Assembly (NCBI RefSeq): GCF_019090095.1
Contig: NZ_JAGQFP010000002.1
Span: 1,178,001-1,242,000 of the forward strand
From: Stutzerimonas stutzeri
Lineage (GTDB): Bacteria > Pseudomonadota > Gammaproteobacteria > Pseudomonadales > Pseudomonadaceae
Direction of reading: 5' to 3'
DNA length: 64,000 nt
Of this stretch, positions 8,903-17,563 are shown piece by piece (the first letter of the stretch is position 1; each line of letters begins with the position of its first letter). Made by a program: the position numbers and the translations under genes. The notes under the pieces were generated by a model that saw nothing but the letters and a program-made list of their open reading frames with translations, ran no database searches and was not told the origin of the DNA.

Positions 8903-9709
8903 CTATTGATCGGCCGCGCTTGCCCGCGATCGGTACTGCCCTGGCGTCATGCCGACGACCGCCTTGAAGTCGCGGATGAAGTGCGCCTGATCGCTGTAGC
9001 CACAAGCCATCGCGGTGTCCAGCAGCGGCTCACCCGCCCGAAGCTGGTGGCGCACCAGCGCCACACGCTGGATGCGGCTGTATTGTTTGGGCGTGAGGCC
9101 GACCTGATAGCGAAACAGGCGCTCCAATTGCCGCTGGCCAAGTGGAACCTCGCGCAGCAGGTCGGCCAGGCGTTCGCGGCCCTGGCTGGCGGCGATCCGG
9201 GTCAGCAGCAGCTGTACCGGTGAGCGGTACCCTTGCAGATCTCTGAGGCGCGCAAGCAGCGCCCGTTCGACCAGCGCTTGCTGCACGTCCCGGGTCAGAT
9301 AGGCCAACTGCTCCGTCAGGTATGAAAGTCCTGGCCGGAGCCCGTCGGCATCATGGAAGCCGCAAAGCTCATCCAGGCTCATGCCGAAAAACGCGGCGCC
9401 CATGCCGGGGTGAAAGCGCACGCCCATGAGCTTGACCTGACCGGAGAGCTGCAGGCGCGTGCTGGTCAGCTGCGGACCGGCTACCAACATCCCGGGCCGG
9501 TGCGCGGCGCCATCGAACATCAGCGGATCGGCAAAGTTGAAAATGACGCCGCTGCCGCCGTCCGGGTGCAGCATCTGCTCGTCATAGACGCGCGAGGCGT
9601 CGCCTTCTAGCCACCAGAATCGCTGCACGTACCCAGCCAGCGCCGGGCCCGGCGCGCGGGCGACGAAACCCTCCAGGCAGGGCAGGCGTTCAAGGACGTT
9701 CGTGGACAT
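8903..9709 (-). CDS. AraC-family transcriptional regulator
   Basis: A 268-residue protein with an N-terminal sensor half (about 1-150, with the FWWLEGDASRVYDEQMLHPDG motif of the DUF6597-type domain) and a C-terminal AraC domain (about 160-262). The domain's second helix-turn-helix is LLDTAMACGYSDQAHFIRDFK, and GMTPGQYR follows. It is divergent from the AhpD-like gene, with 92 nt between the start codons. This is the usual arrangement for a local activator and its target. The inducer is unknown. Confidence 0.9.
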   Translation of the reverse strand: MSTNVLERLPCLEGFVARAPGPALAGYVQRFWWLEGDASRVYDEQMLHPDGGSGVIFNFADPLMFDGAAHRPGMLVAGPQLTSTRLQLSGQVKLMGVRFHPGMGAAFFGMSLDELCGFHDADGLRPGLSYLTEQLAYLTRDVQQALVERALLARLRDLQGYRSPVQLLLTRIAASQGRERLADLLREVPLGQRQLERLFRYQVGLTPKQYSRIQRVALVRHQLRAGEPLLDTAMACGYSDQAHFIRDFKAVVGMTPGQYRSRASAADQ

Positions 9710-9801
9710 GATGATCCCGGCGTTGAAATGACGAAAATCTACAATAGCGCAGTTGCAGCCATGCGTAGGCTGGCCTCACTTTCAACCGAGGAGTGATCAT
9801 C

Positions 9802-10260
9802 ATGCGCATGAACTACCAGGCCGCCGCCCCTGAAGCGGTCAAAGCCATGCTGGGACTGGAAACCTACCTGGCGCGTCAGAGCCGCAGCGAAGACGGCGTC
9901 GACAAGCCGCTCATGGAGCTGGTCAAGATTCGCGTGTCGCAGATCAACCACTGCGCGTTCTGCATCGACATGCACACCAAGGATGCCCGCGCCCTGGGCG
10001 AAACCGAGCAGCGCATCTATGCACTGAGCGCCTGGCACGAGACGCCGTTCTTCAGCGCTCGCGAGCGCGCCGCCCTGGCCTGGGCCGAGGCCAACACGCT
10101 GCTGCCGCAAGGCGTCTCGCAGGCGCTGTTCGAGGAGGTGCGCGAGCACTTTTCCGAGGCTCAGCTCACCAACCTGACACTCGCCATCGCGACCATCAAT
10201 GCCTGGAATCGCTTCGGTGTCTCCTTTGCGCCAGTGCCGGGCAGTTACCAGCCGGCCTGA
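9802..10260 (+). CDS. AhpD-like carboxymuconolactone decarboxylase family protein
   Basis: A 152-residue CMD/AhpD-fold protein with the peroxidase-associated motif C51-x2-C54-x3-H58 (NHCAFCIDMHTKDA). Such proteins act as thiol-disulfide reductants or alkylhydroperoxidases; the substrate of this one is unknown. GAGGAG at 9787-9792 is well placed for the ATG at 9802. A GTG three codons earlier and an ATG two codons later are alternatives. It is divergent from the AraC regulator, which probably controls it. Confidence 0.9.
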   Translation: MRMNYQAAAPEAVKAMLGLETYLARQSRSEDGVDKPLMELVKIRVSQINHCAFCIDMHTKDARALGETEQRIYALSAWHETPFFSARERAALAWAEANTLLPQGVSQALFEEVREHFSEAQLTNLTLAIATINAWNRFGVSFAPVPGSYQPA

Positions 10261-10272
10261 CGCGCTGACGAT

Positions 10273-10297
10273 CGCCACCCTGCCCGCGGCGGGGTGG
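10273..10297. terminator. hairpin shared by two convergent genes
   Basis: GCCACCCTGCC-CGC-GGCGGGGTGGC is an 11-bp stem (one T-G pair) with a 3-nt loop. It sits exactly in the gap between the AhpD-like stop and the stop of the convergent gene. No good T run is present on either strand, so it may be a weak or Rho-assisted terminator. Confidence 0.5.
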
Positions 10298-10298
10298 C

Positions 10299-10772
10299 TC
10301 AGGGCGTGATCTGCTGGTTACCCATGGCGCAGAAGCTCTGCGCCTGCTTATCGGCGGGCAGGGCGCGCAGTTGCGTCATGCACTGGGCTTGGGTCGGGGT
10401 GCGAATCACGCTGAGCATCGCATCATCGTCGACGCGTATGAGGTAAGGCTGGGTGTAGCGTGGGCCGTCGCGCCAGCTGCTGAACTGCAGATCGCTGAAG
10501 GCGCAGCGATAGTGCATATGGCCGGAAAAACCTTTGAACCGATCGCTGCGAAAGATGTGCCGGTAATGCTGCCAGTCACGCGCTCGCTGCCCTTCGCGCA
10601 CGGCCTCGAGACAGCCTTCCAGTTCGGTGATCTGTGGCTCGTAGAGGAACACGCTCTGAGCCAGACTGGAACCATCCAGTTGCATCGTGGCCACCAGGTA
10701 AAGCCGCTGTTCGGCCGCCTGCGCAGACAGTGCCATCAAAGAAACCAGCGTTAACATCCCTGCCTTGATCAA
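10299..10772 (-). CDS. secreted protein of unknown function, probable TTG start
   Basis: A 157-residue protein with a signal peptide (MIKAGMLTLVSLMALSAQA, cleavage predicted after AQA-A). The mature part has cysteines in GCLEAV, YRCAFS, AQCMTQ and SFCAMG, which could form two disulfides in the periplasm. The TTG at 10772 is preceded by CAGGAG with 9-nt spacing and gives a Lys in the signal peptide. The ATG at 10757 would begin inside the hydrophobic core without a positive charge. I do not recognise the family. It is convergent with the AhpD-like gene and 247 nt upstream of the esterase-like gene's stop on the same strand. Confidence 0.65.
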   Translation of the reverse strand: MIKAGMLTLVSLMALSAQAAEQRLYLVATMQLDGSSLAQSVFLYEPQITELEGCLEAVREGQRARDWQHYRHIFRSDRFKGFSGHMHYRCAFSDLQFSSWRDGPRYTQPYLIRVDDDAMLSVIRTPTQAQCMTQLRALPADKQAQSFCAMGNQQITP

Positions 10773-11019
10773 TCTGCAATGCTCCTGAACTCGGTTGGCC
10801 TTCCCGTAAGGGAGGCGAACCGTAGCTGAGGGCAGCGCCTGGGCACAAGGGCGTGCGTCGCGCGCATGCCGGGAAAGCGGCGCAGTGGTCACGCAGATCT
10901 GTTGGTCAGCATCCGGCCGGGGTGACTGGCCGATCACATCACCGGCAGGTTCGGGCACCTGCCAGGCCTTGCCTATCCGCGCTGGCGGACGGGCAAGGCG
11001 GGATGCGGTTATCGCCGTC

Positions 11020-13245
11020 TCAGCGCGTGACAGTCCCCAGCCGCATGAAACGCGTCTCGCCGCTGGCATCGTCCACGCCGTCGTTGTCGGTGACGACGAA
11101 CAGGCGGCCCAGTTTGTCCACTGCAGCCCCTTCGACCTTGTCCAGTCCCCAGCCGCCGGTGCTTTGCAGGTCCGGCAGAAGATCGCGCTCCAGGCGCTTG
11201 CTTACCAGCGGGAAACGCTGGCCTTCAGCGGCCGGCTGCGTGCCGCTCAGATCAATGCGGTACAGACGCTTGATCTGGGCCGCGGGGCCCTGCTGGTTGT
11301 CGCGCTCGATGACCAGGAACTGGCCATTGCCGAGCGAGGTGAGTTCGGACAGCCCGACCCAGCCGCCCTCAGGCGCAGCGTCGAGCGGGTAGTGGACGAA
11401 GCCCCATTCGCCGCTGGCCGGATTGAACACGCCGATACGCACCTTGCCGGACGGGTCGTTCTTCCACTCGCGCTGAAAGGCTACGTAGACGCGGGTGCCG
11501 GCGCCTTCGCCAACCACCGCAACGCCTTCGAAGCCGTTGCTCGTCTGCTGGGCCGCCACCGCTGCCGGCAGCGCAATTTCCTCGAGCACTTCACCTTTGG
11601 CGTTGGCGCGGATCAGCAGGTTCGGCCTGGCCTTGCCATTGCCTTCGGAGGCCAGCCAGAAGTCGCCGTTGCCGGCCTGGGCGATGCCTTCCAAGTCGTA
11701 GTCGACTGTCTTGCCAGCCTTGCGCAGCTCGATCTGGCCATCGATGAGGGCGGGCGTCTTGCTCGTGTCGACGGTGAAGATGCGCGAGGCCTTGTAGTAG
11801 CTGTCCGGCACGGCGTAGAGGCGGTTGTTCCGTGCGCGGTCCGCGACCAGGCCGCTGAGTGCGCCCCAGGGGATCAGCTGGCTGTCGGTCGAGCGGATCT
11901 GTGGATACGCCGCCGTTTTCGCGCCGTACTGGTAGATCGAGAGAGTCGAACGATAGCCATCCTTCGCCGAGTCTTCCTCGCTGCTGACCACCAGCAGGTT
12001 ACGTGACGGGATCGGCAGGATGCCTTCCGGCCCCATGCCGGCCGGTAGCAGCTGATGCATCACCGGTGCCCAGGGCCGGGCCACGTCGTACACGGCGACC
12101 GCATTGCCGCGCTCGCTGCCGACGAAGAGGAAATCCTGCTTGCCGAAGCTCGCCGAGGCGATGCCTTCCGGCTCGATGCCCTTGTTCTCCGAGCGGCTTT
12201 CCGGGTAGTGGCCGGCGCGGATGAAGGCGTGCTCCAGCGACACCCCGGCGTCATGCCAGACGCGGCCGGTGTAGTCGAAGAGGGTGAAGCCGCGGCTGCC
12301 GCCCTGTTCGCCGTCGGCATCTTCGTAGTCGCCTTCGTTGGCCGTCGCCACCAGCGGGCCGACCCAGGCGATGGCGTCCGGCTCGCGGCGCTTGCCCTTG
12401 AGCACGCCGACCGGCTGGATGCGGTCGTTCTCCTCGACGTCGACGCCGTCCAGATCGACCTGGCCGGCGCTGAAGTGACGCAGCACGCGGCCGCGACGCA
12501 GGTCGATCAGCACGACGTGGTTGTTTTCCTGCAGGGTGACGGCGGCGACGTCCTGGTCGTTGATACTGACGTACTCGGGTTCGGGATCGTTCGGCGCGAT
12601 CTCCGCCAGGCCGGTGAGGTCGACATCCCGCGTGCTCCAGCGCGTCGGCTGGCCCTTGAGGTCGACGATGCGCAGAAAACCGGCCGGCAACTGCGGCAGC
12701 AGCCCGTCATTCAGGTCTTCGTCACGCTCGTTCTCGATGGCCACCGCGGCATAGCGACCCTTCGGGCTGATGGCGATGGAATCCGGCTGGCCGCCCATGG
12801 GCAGCGTGGCGACGCGCTTGGGCTGTGCGGGGTTGCGGATGTCGAACACCGCCAGCACGCCATCGGGCTGGGCGAAACTGAGCGAGGTATTCACCGCAAC
12901 CAGTGCAAAGTGCTGGTGCACGGCAACCGAGGTCGGCTCGCCTTCGAGCGGTACGAAGCCGACAGGCTTGGGCGATTGCGGGTCGCGAATGTCGACCAGG
13001 CCGATCCGTTGACCGGGGCTGTCGGTGTAGATCAGCGTGCGGCCATCGCGGCTGACGGCGGTGATTTCGGCCACCGTCTGTTTGGATACATCCTCATCGG
13101 CGCCGAGGTTGCGGTACACCGGGAAGGTCGCCACCCGTTCGAAATAGGCGGCGGCGCGCGGTGCGGCCTGTGATGTCAGGGGCAGCAAGGCCAGTGTCAG
13201 CGCAGTGGACAGCGCGGTGCGGGTCAGGCGGGTCGGCGTGATCAT
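11020..13245 (-). CDS. secreted two-domain protein: beta-propeller plus esterase/phytase-like domain
   Basis: A 741-residue exported protein; the signal peptide ends at SQAA near residue 28. Residues about 40-420 contain repeated propeller-like blades (GLVDIRDPQSPKPVGFVPL, AVFDIRNPAQPKRVATLPM, AVYDVARPWAPVMHQLL). Residues about 430-735 resemble the esterase-like domain of the phytase family (YDLEGIAQAGNGDFWLASEGN, GFEGVAVVGEG, DKVEGAAVDKLGRLFVVTDND). It probably acts on phosphate or ester substrates in the periplasm or outside the cell; the reaction is not established for this family. GAGG lies before the ATG. The amidase gene is 147 nt upstream on the same strand. Confidence 0.78.
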   Translation of the reverse strand: MITPTRLTRTALSTALTLALLPLTSQAAPRAAAYFERVATFPVYRNLGADEDVSKQTVAEITAVSRDGRTLIYTDSPGQRIGLVDIRDPQSPKPVGFVPLEGEPTSVAVHQHFALVAVNTSLSFAQPDGVLAVFDIRNPAQPKRVATLPMGGQPDSIAISPKGRYAAVAIENERDEDLNDGLLPQLPAGFLRIVDLKGQPTRWSTRDVDLTGLAEIAPNDPEPEYVSINDQDVAAVTLQENNHVVLIDLRRGRVLRHFSAGQVDLDGVDVEENDRIQPVGVLKGKRREPDAIAWVGPLVATANEGDYEDADGEQGGSRGFTLFDYTGRVWHDAGVSLEHAFIRAGHYPESRSENKGIEPEGIASASFGKQDFLFVGSERGNAVAVYDVARPWAPVMHQLLPAGMGPEGILPIPSRNLLVVSSEEDSAKDGYRSTLSIYQYGAKTAAYPQIRSTDSQLIPWGALSGLVADRARNNRLYAVPDSYYKASRIFTVDTSKTPALIDGQIELRKAGKTVDYDLEGIAQAGNGDFWLASEGNGKARPNLLIRANAKGEVLEEIALPAAVAAQQTSNGFEGVAVVGEGAGTRVYVAFQREWKNDPSGKVRIGVFNPASGEWGFVHYPLDAAPEGGWVGLSELTSLGNGQFLVIERDNQQGPAAQIKRLYRIDLSGTQPAAEGQRFPLVSKRLERDLLPDLQSTGGWGLDKVEGAAVDKLGRLFVVTDNDGVDDASGETRFMRLGTVTR

Positions 13246-13392
13246 GGTGGCCTCGGCGTTCGGCTTGTTTGAGTCGAACCACGCTAGGCCGGGTTTCTTA
13301 CAGAACGATGAATGGACGATGACGCGGCGACGACGCGCCCGGCCAGCGAACGCCAGCCTGGCGGGCAGGGCGTTCGTGGCGTTGCGTTGCGG

Positions 13393-15099
13393 CTAGTGCT
13401 GCAAGGGCGGGGTGCGCGGCGGTACTACACGCTTCGAACCGGTCGCTTCATACGCCGAGGCCAGTTGCAGCAGCCGCGAGTCGTCGTAGGCCCGGCCGGC
13501 GAAGGTCAGGCCGATAGGCATGCCGATGTCCGACATCAGGCCCATCGGAACGGTGACCGTCGGCACGCCGAGGTGGCGGATGGCGAGATTGCCGTTGGCG
13601 ACCCACACGCCATTGCTCCAGGCGATATCCGCTGAAGCGGGATTGACGTCGGCATCCGCGGGGCCCACATCGGCGACCGTCGGGAAGACCACGGCATCGA
13701 GTCCGTGCTGGTCCATCCAGTCTTCGAGATCCAGCTTGCGAGTCTGCTCCAGACCACGCAGGCCTTGTTCGAGGCTGGCGATCTCGTTCCACGGCGTGAT
13801 GCCACGTTCGGCCATGCGTACGTATTCGGCCATGCTGGCGGCGAGGTCGCCCTCTCGATTCGGCAGCGTGCCGGGTTCGTGCGGGAAGATCAGCGGGCCG
13901 TCGACGTCGACGAGGCGGTTGAGCTTCGGGTCGTTGTTGGTGCGCAGGAAATGGTCGAACCCCCATGCCGAGAGCGCCCACAGTTCGTCGTGGAGAAACT
14001 GCTCCGACACCAGGCCGCGGGTGTACACGGTGGGCGCGCCCGGGCGGTCCCCTTCGCAGTTGGACACCAGCGGGAAATCGACCTCGACCACGGTTGCGCC
14101 TGCCGCTTCCAGCGCACGGCGCGCCTCTTCCCAGCGCTCGATCACCGACTCGCGCGTCACGATTCGCTGGCCGGTGGGGCCGCCGATACCCGGGTTTTCG
14201 CTGGTACCCGCCTCCGGGTCCTTGTTGATGAACATGCGCGGTACGCCGAAGCGTTTGCCCGCCAGCGAAGCGGGGCTGGCCAGCAGGTCCTGGTAGGCGG
14301 CCGGGCGTACCGAGGAGGCAGCTGGGATCGGCACCCAGGGCTGCATGCGCCAGAGATCACCGGAGACGTCCGGGTCGTCGGCGACGATGACGTCGAGCAC
14401 TTCCAGCAGATCGGCCATGGTTCGCGCATAGGGCACGACCACGTCCATGGTGGGCGTCAGCGGCCAATTGCCGCGCACCGAAATCACACCACGGGACGGC
14501 GTGTAGGCGCACAAGCCATTGTTCGACGCCGGGCCGCGCCCACTCGACCAGGTTTCCTCGGCCAGGCCGAAGGCCGCGAAGCTCGCAGCCGTCGCGGTGC
14601 CGGCACCATTGGATGAGCCCGAGGCGAAGGGCGCAGTCAGGTAGTCCGCGTTGTAGGGGCTCTCGGCGCGGCCATAAACGCCACGCTGCATGCCGCCATT
14701 GGCCATCGGCGGCATGTTGGTCTTGCCCAGGCAGATGGCGCCGGCGGCACGCAGGCGCTCGACGGTGAAGGCGTCCTGGTAGGCGACCAGGTCTTTGAAC
14801 GCCGGGCTACCCGAGGCCGCCGTCAGGCCTTTGACCAGGTAACTGTCCTTGGCCGTGTAGGGAATGCCATCCAGCGGGCCCAGGGTCGCTCCGCTGGCGC
14901 GGCGTCGATCGGACGCCTCGGCCTCGGCCAGCGCGTCGGGGTTGGGGACGACCAACGCGTTGAGTGCGGTGGCCGTGTCGGGGCCGTCATAGGCCTCGAT
15001 CCTGGCCAGGTAGGCTTGTACCAGCTGTGTCGCGGTCGTCTGACCCGTTTCGAGCGCGTTTCTCAGCTGAGCGATCGAGCATTCGGTGACTTCTATCAT
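13393..15099 (-). CDS. amidase, amidase-signature family
   Basis: A 568-residue amidase-signature hydrolase (Lys-Ser-Ser triad) that cleaves an amide to acid and ammonia. Visible are the catalytic Lys in PYTAKDSYLVKG, the cis-Ser segment ASGSSNGAGTATAAS, and the nucleophile region, which here reads EETWSSGRGPAS instead of the usual D-T-G-G-S-I-R-x-P-A. The Ser aligns, but the two glycines before it are Trp and Ser. It is not GatA, given the divergent signature and the absence of gatB/gatC. No signal peptide is seen. The substrate is unknown. The ATG at 15099 has no evident Shine-Dalgarno. Confidence 0.85.
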   Translation of the reverse strand: MIEVTECSIAQLRNALETGQTTATQLVQAYLARIEAYDGPDTATALNALVVPNPDALAEAEASDRRRASGATLGPLDGIPYTAKDSYLVKGLTAASGSPAFKDLVAYQDAFTVERLRAAGAICLGKTNMPPMANGGMQRGVYGRAESPYNADYLTAPFASGSSNGAGTATAASFAAFGLAEETWSSGRGPASNNGLCAYTPSRGVISVRGNWPLTPTMDVVVPYARTMADLLEVLDVIVADDPDVSGDLWRMQPWVPIPAASSVRPAAYQDLLASPASLAGKRFGVPRMFINKDPEAGTSENPGIGGPTGQRIVTRESVIERWEEARRALEAAGATVVEVDFPLVSNCEGDRPGAPTVYTRGLVSEQFLHDELWALSAWGFDHFLRTNNDPKLNRLVDVDGPLIFPHEPGTLPNREGDLAASMAEYVRMAERGITPWNEIASLEQGLRGLEQTRKLDLEDWMDQHGLDAVVFPTVADVGPADADVNPASADIAWSNGVWVANGNLAIRHLGVPTVTVPMGLMSDIGMPIGLTFAGRAYDDSRLLQLASAYEATGSKRVVPPRTPPLQH

Positions 15100-15502
15100 G
15101 ATGATTTGCCGTTGCGAGTCCGCAAGTCGAGCCTGCGGGGGTGAGCGGTGGTGTGGTTGCCTCGTCGTCCTTGCCGGTGCTGCCTGTGTCCCGGTGCCGA
15201 TTATGGCGCAGCCATGGTGGCTATCAGGATAGCCAACGGACGAGAACGACCGGTTTGGTGCGATGGGCTGCCCGGACCATTAGCGCAGCGATGCGGTGTT
15301 CCTGCGAATGCTTCCATGCTGCCCTTCGGGGCGGGCGGGCTCAAGGCCGTCGAGGCGATTACCGGCCCAATCTTGGGTGGCGCACACCGGAGCATAGATC
15401 GCCGAGTACCCGGGGCTGAATCGGCACGGGCGAAAACGTGCCTTGTAGCGATGCAATCGGTGACTGTGCGCCGCCACGGGGTAGCGGCCCGCGGGGCCAT
15501 GG
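15100..15502. other. intergenic stretch, nothing identified
   Basis: About 400 nt between the amidase start and the stop codon of the CDF transporter gene. I see no gene with a plausible start, no RNA gene and no clear terminator. It presumably carries the amidase promoter. Confidence 0.4.
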
Positions 15503-16462
15503 TCATTCGGCCCACTCGGGATCGCCGGTGAACACGACGGTCAGCCAACGGTGTGGACCCTCTCCGCCGATCGCCTCGCCGAGCTCCTCGCGCAGGGCGT
15601 CCCACTCGCCGATCGTCTTGGCACCCGCGGTGGCCGGCACGATGAAGTACAGCTCGATCTCCCGGGAGCGCCCGACCTTGGCGACATAGGCCCGGTAGGA
15701 TTGCAGTCCGTGCTTCTCGACGAAGGCCTGCGCCACGCGATCGACGTGGCGCTTGAAGTCCACAGGCGTCACCAGAAAGATATCCGCCATCGCCTGACGC
15801 ACCACCGACATCGGCATCGGAATGATCACCAGGCACACCAGCGCCAGCACGGCCGGGTCGATGTAAGGCGAGATCCACGCCCAATCGGTGCCCTGAACCA
15901 GGTAGCCGATGCAGAACGCGACCAGCAGCGCCGTGGTGATGCTGGCGGACATCACCCAGCCATTCACATCCATGCGCACGAAGTCGGAACCGATCTTGCG
16001 GTTGGCACGCGCCTCGGCCAGCGCGATCGCCACGCAGGCGGTAACCGTCAGCACCGCATAGATCAGCGCCACATCGAATGCCAGCTCCCGACCACCGGCG
16101 AGCAGGCTGCTGACCGCATTGATCAGCGCGTAGATCGCCACGCCCGACAGCAGTATCCCGTTGAGGGCAAGCACCATGGGCTCCAGGTGCCAGAAACCCA
16201 TGGTGAAGCGCTCGCGCATCTTGCGCGAGACCTGCGAGGCGCTTGCGTAGGCGGTTATCAGCCTCACCACCATCAGTGACAGGCCGCTCATGCTGGCATC
16301 CACCAGCGAATACACGCCATCGAAGGCGATCGAGAACGAGCCGGATGCCAGTCCGAAGCCGATTCCGATCAGCGCAATGAACAGCGTGACGACGATAGAT
16401 GTGCGCAGCACACCCTGTTCGCTCGAAAGGTCGAAGAAGGTACCGAGTGTTCCCCTTCCCAT
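15503..16462 (-). CDS. cation diffusion facilitator (CDF) transporter with altered metal site
   Basis: A 319-residue membrane protein with six hydrophobic segments and a C-terminal cytoplasmic domain (about 225-319), the CDF layout. CDF proteins export divalent cations by proton antiport. Compared with YiiP, the TM2 pair DxxxD reads Y51-SLV-D55 and the TM5 pair HxxxD reads D165-VNG-W169, so only two carboxylates remain of the four metal ligands. A first Asp (D48 in FDGVYSLVD) is kept. The substrate may differ from zinc. GGAG lies 8 nt before the ATG. It stands alone between an amidase and the REP array. Confidence 0.85.
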   Translation of the reverse strand: MGRGTLGTFFDLSSEQGVLRTSIVVTLFIALIGIGFGLASGSFSIAFDGVYSLVDASMSGLSLMVVRLITAYASASQVSRKMRERFTMGFWHLEPMVLALNGILLSGVAIYALINAVSSLLAGGRELAFDVALIYAVLTVTACVAIALAEARANRKIGSDFVRMDVNGWVMSASITTALLVAFCIGYLVQGTDWAWISPYIDPAVLALVCLVIIPMPMSVVRQAMADIFLVTPVDFKRHVDRVAQAFVEKHGLQSYRAYVAKVGRSREIELYFIVPATAGAKTIGEWDALREELGEAIGGEGPHRWLTVVFTGDPEWAE

Positions 16463-16815
16463 GGTTGAGTCTCCAGGTCGCCGGTGGGGCGCAAGTGCCT
16501 GCCGGGCGGTAGTGATGGGCGCAATCAGGCCCCGCTCGCTGACCTAGACGACGAGCCGAGGCTCGAAGCCGAATCAGAAGGGGGCCGAAGGGCCAGTTGA
16601 AACGATGTCGGGATGCGCTCGCGCGTGTCGTCGAGTCGCATGCAGGCGAGCTGTTGCCACACATGACCCAGTTCGCGCGGTTGCCACGAGGCGCGCAAGG
16701 ATACCACTTGCGCCTGATTTGTTTGTTTTATTTTACGGAATGGCTTGGGTAGGCCGCTTTGTCGCGCTTTTCTGTACGAAATAAAGAACAGCTTCTACGG
16801 GCGTGGCCGGCCTTC
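16463..16815. other. intergenic stretch upstream of the CDF gene
   Basis: About 350 nt without a convincing gene. An AT-rich patch near 16715-16742, unlike the GC-rich surroundings, may hold the CDF promoter; no exact elements can be assigned. Confidence 0.35.
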
Positions 16816-17476
16816 TGTAGGAGCAGGCTCTGCCTGCGATTGCCGAGCAGGGCGCGGCTCAGCAGCCCAGCCCGCCGATGATCTTCCGCTTGGTCTGGTG
16901 CCGATCGGGTTGGTGCGGTTCATCGAGGTTCGTCATCCCGCTAGGCGCCGTTTGGTCCGGTGTGGCTCATTAGCGTGTCGGTGAGCCATGCGCCGAGGAT
17001 ATCGGTCCGATGGGACGGGTCGCAGGCAGAGCCAGCTCCTACAAGATGGGCACCTGTCATCGGGACGTAGCCAGCTCTTCTGTAGGAGCAGGCTCTGCCT
17101 GCGATTGCCGGGCTGGGCGCGGCTCAGTGGCCCAGCCTGCCGAGGACATTCATCCCGCTAGGGCGCCGCTTGGTCCGGTGTGGCCCTTTGGCGTATGGGT
17201 GAGCCAAGCGCCAATGATGTCGGCCCGATGGCGCGGGTCGCAGGCAGAGCCAGCTCCTACAACATGGGCACCCGTCATCGGGACGTAGCCAGCTCTTCTG
17301 TAGGAGCAGGCTCTGCCTGCGATTGCCGAGCAGGGCGCGGCTCAGCGGCAGGCTCGGCGAGGATCTTCATCCGCCAGCGTGCCGTTTGGTCCGGTGTGGC
17401 TCATTGCGCTTGGGTGAGCCAAGCGCCGACGCTGTCGGTTCGACGGGGCGGGTCGCAGGCAGAGCCAGCTCCTACA
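16816..17476. repeat. tandem array of three REP doublets (REPIN-like)
   Basis: Three units, each with a forward REP at the left and an inverted REP at the right. Forward copies start at 16816, 17081 and 17299 (TGTAGGAGCAGGCTCTGC...). Inverted copies are at 17021-17043, 17239-17261 and 17454-17476. Each REP has the GTAG head followed by a short palindrome (GCAGGC-TCT-GCCTGC in the forward copies). Units 2 and 3 repeat at 218 bp; unit 1 is longer by about 47 bp. The 37-nt linkers after units 1 and 2 are nearly identical. GTAG-headed REPs are mobilised by RAYT transposases; none is encoded here. Confidence 0.88.
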
Positions 17477-17563
17477 GGACGGGCAGCGGTACGCCTGTCT
17501 GCTGGCCTCTGCTTGGTGCGGCGACGGCAGTCCGTTGCAAAGGCGCGCCGTTTCGGGCGTTGG

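Noticed and set aside
16525..16707. Possible 60-codon gene upstream of the CDF transporter
   Set aside because: It needs a GTG start with no clear ribosome site, and the product shows no recognisable motif.
16816..17476. CRISPR-like repeat array
   Set aside because: Only three units, alternating orientation, repeats with internal palindromes and GTAG heads, unequal long spacers that are themselves similar, and no cas genes.
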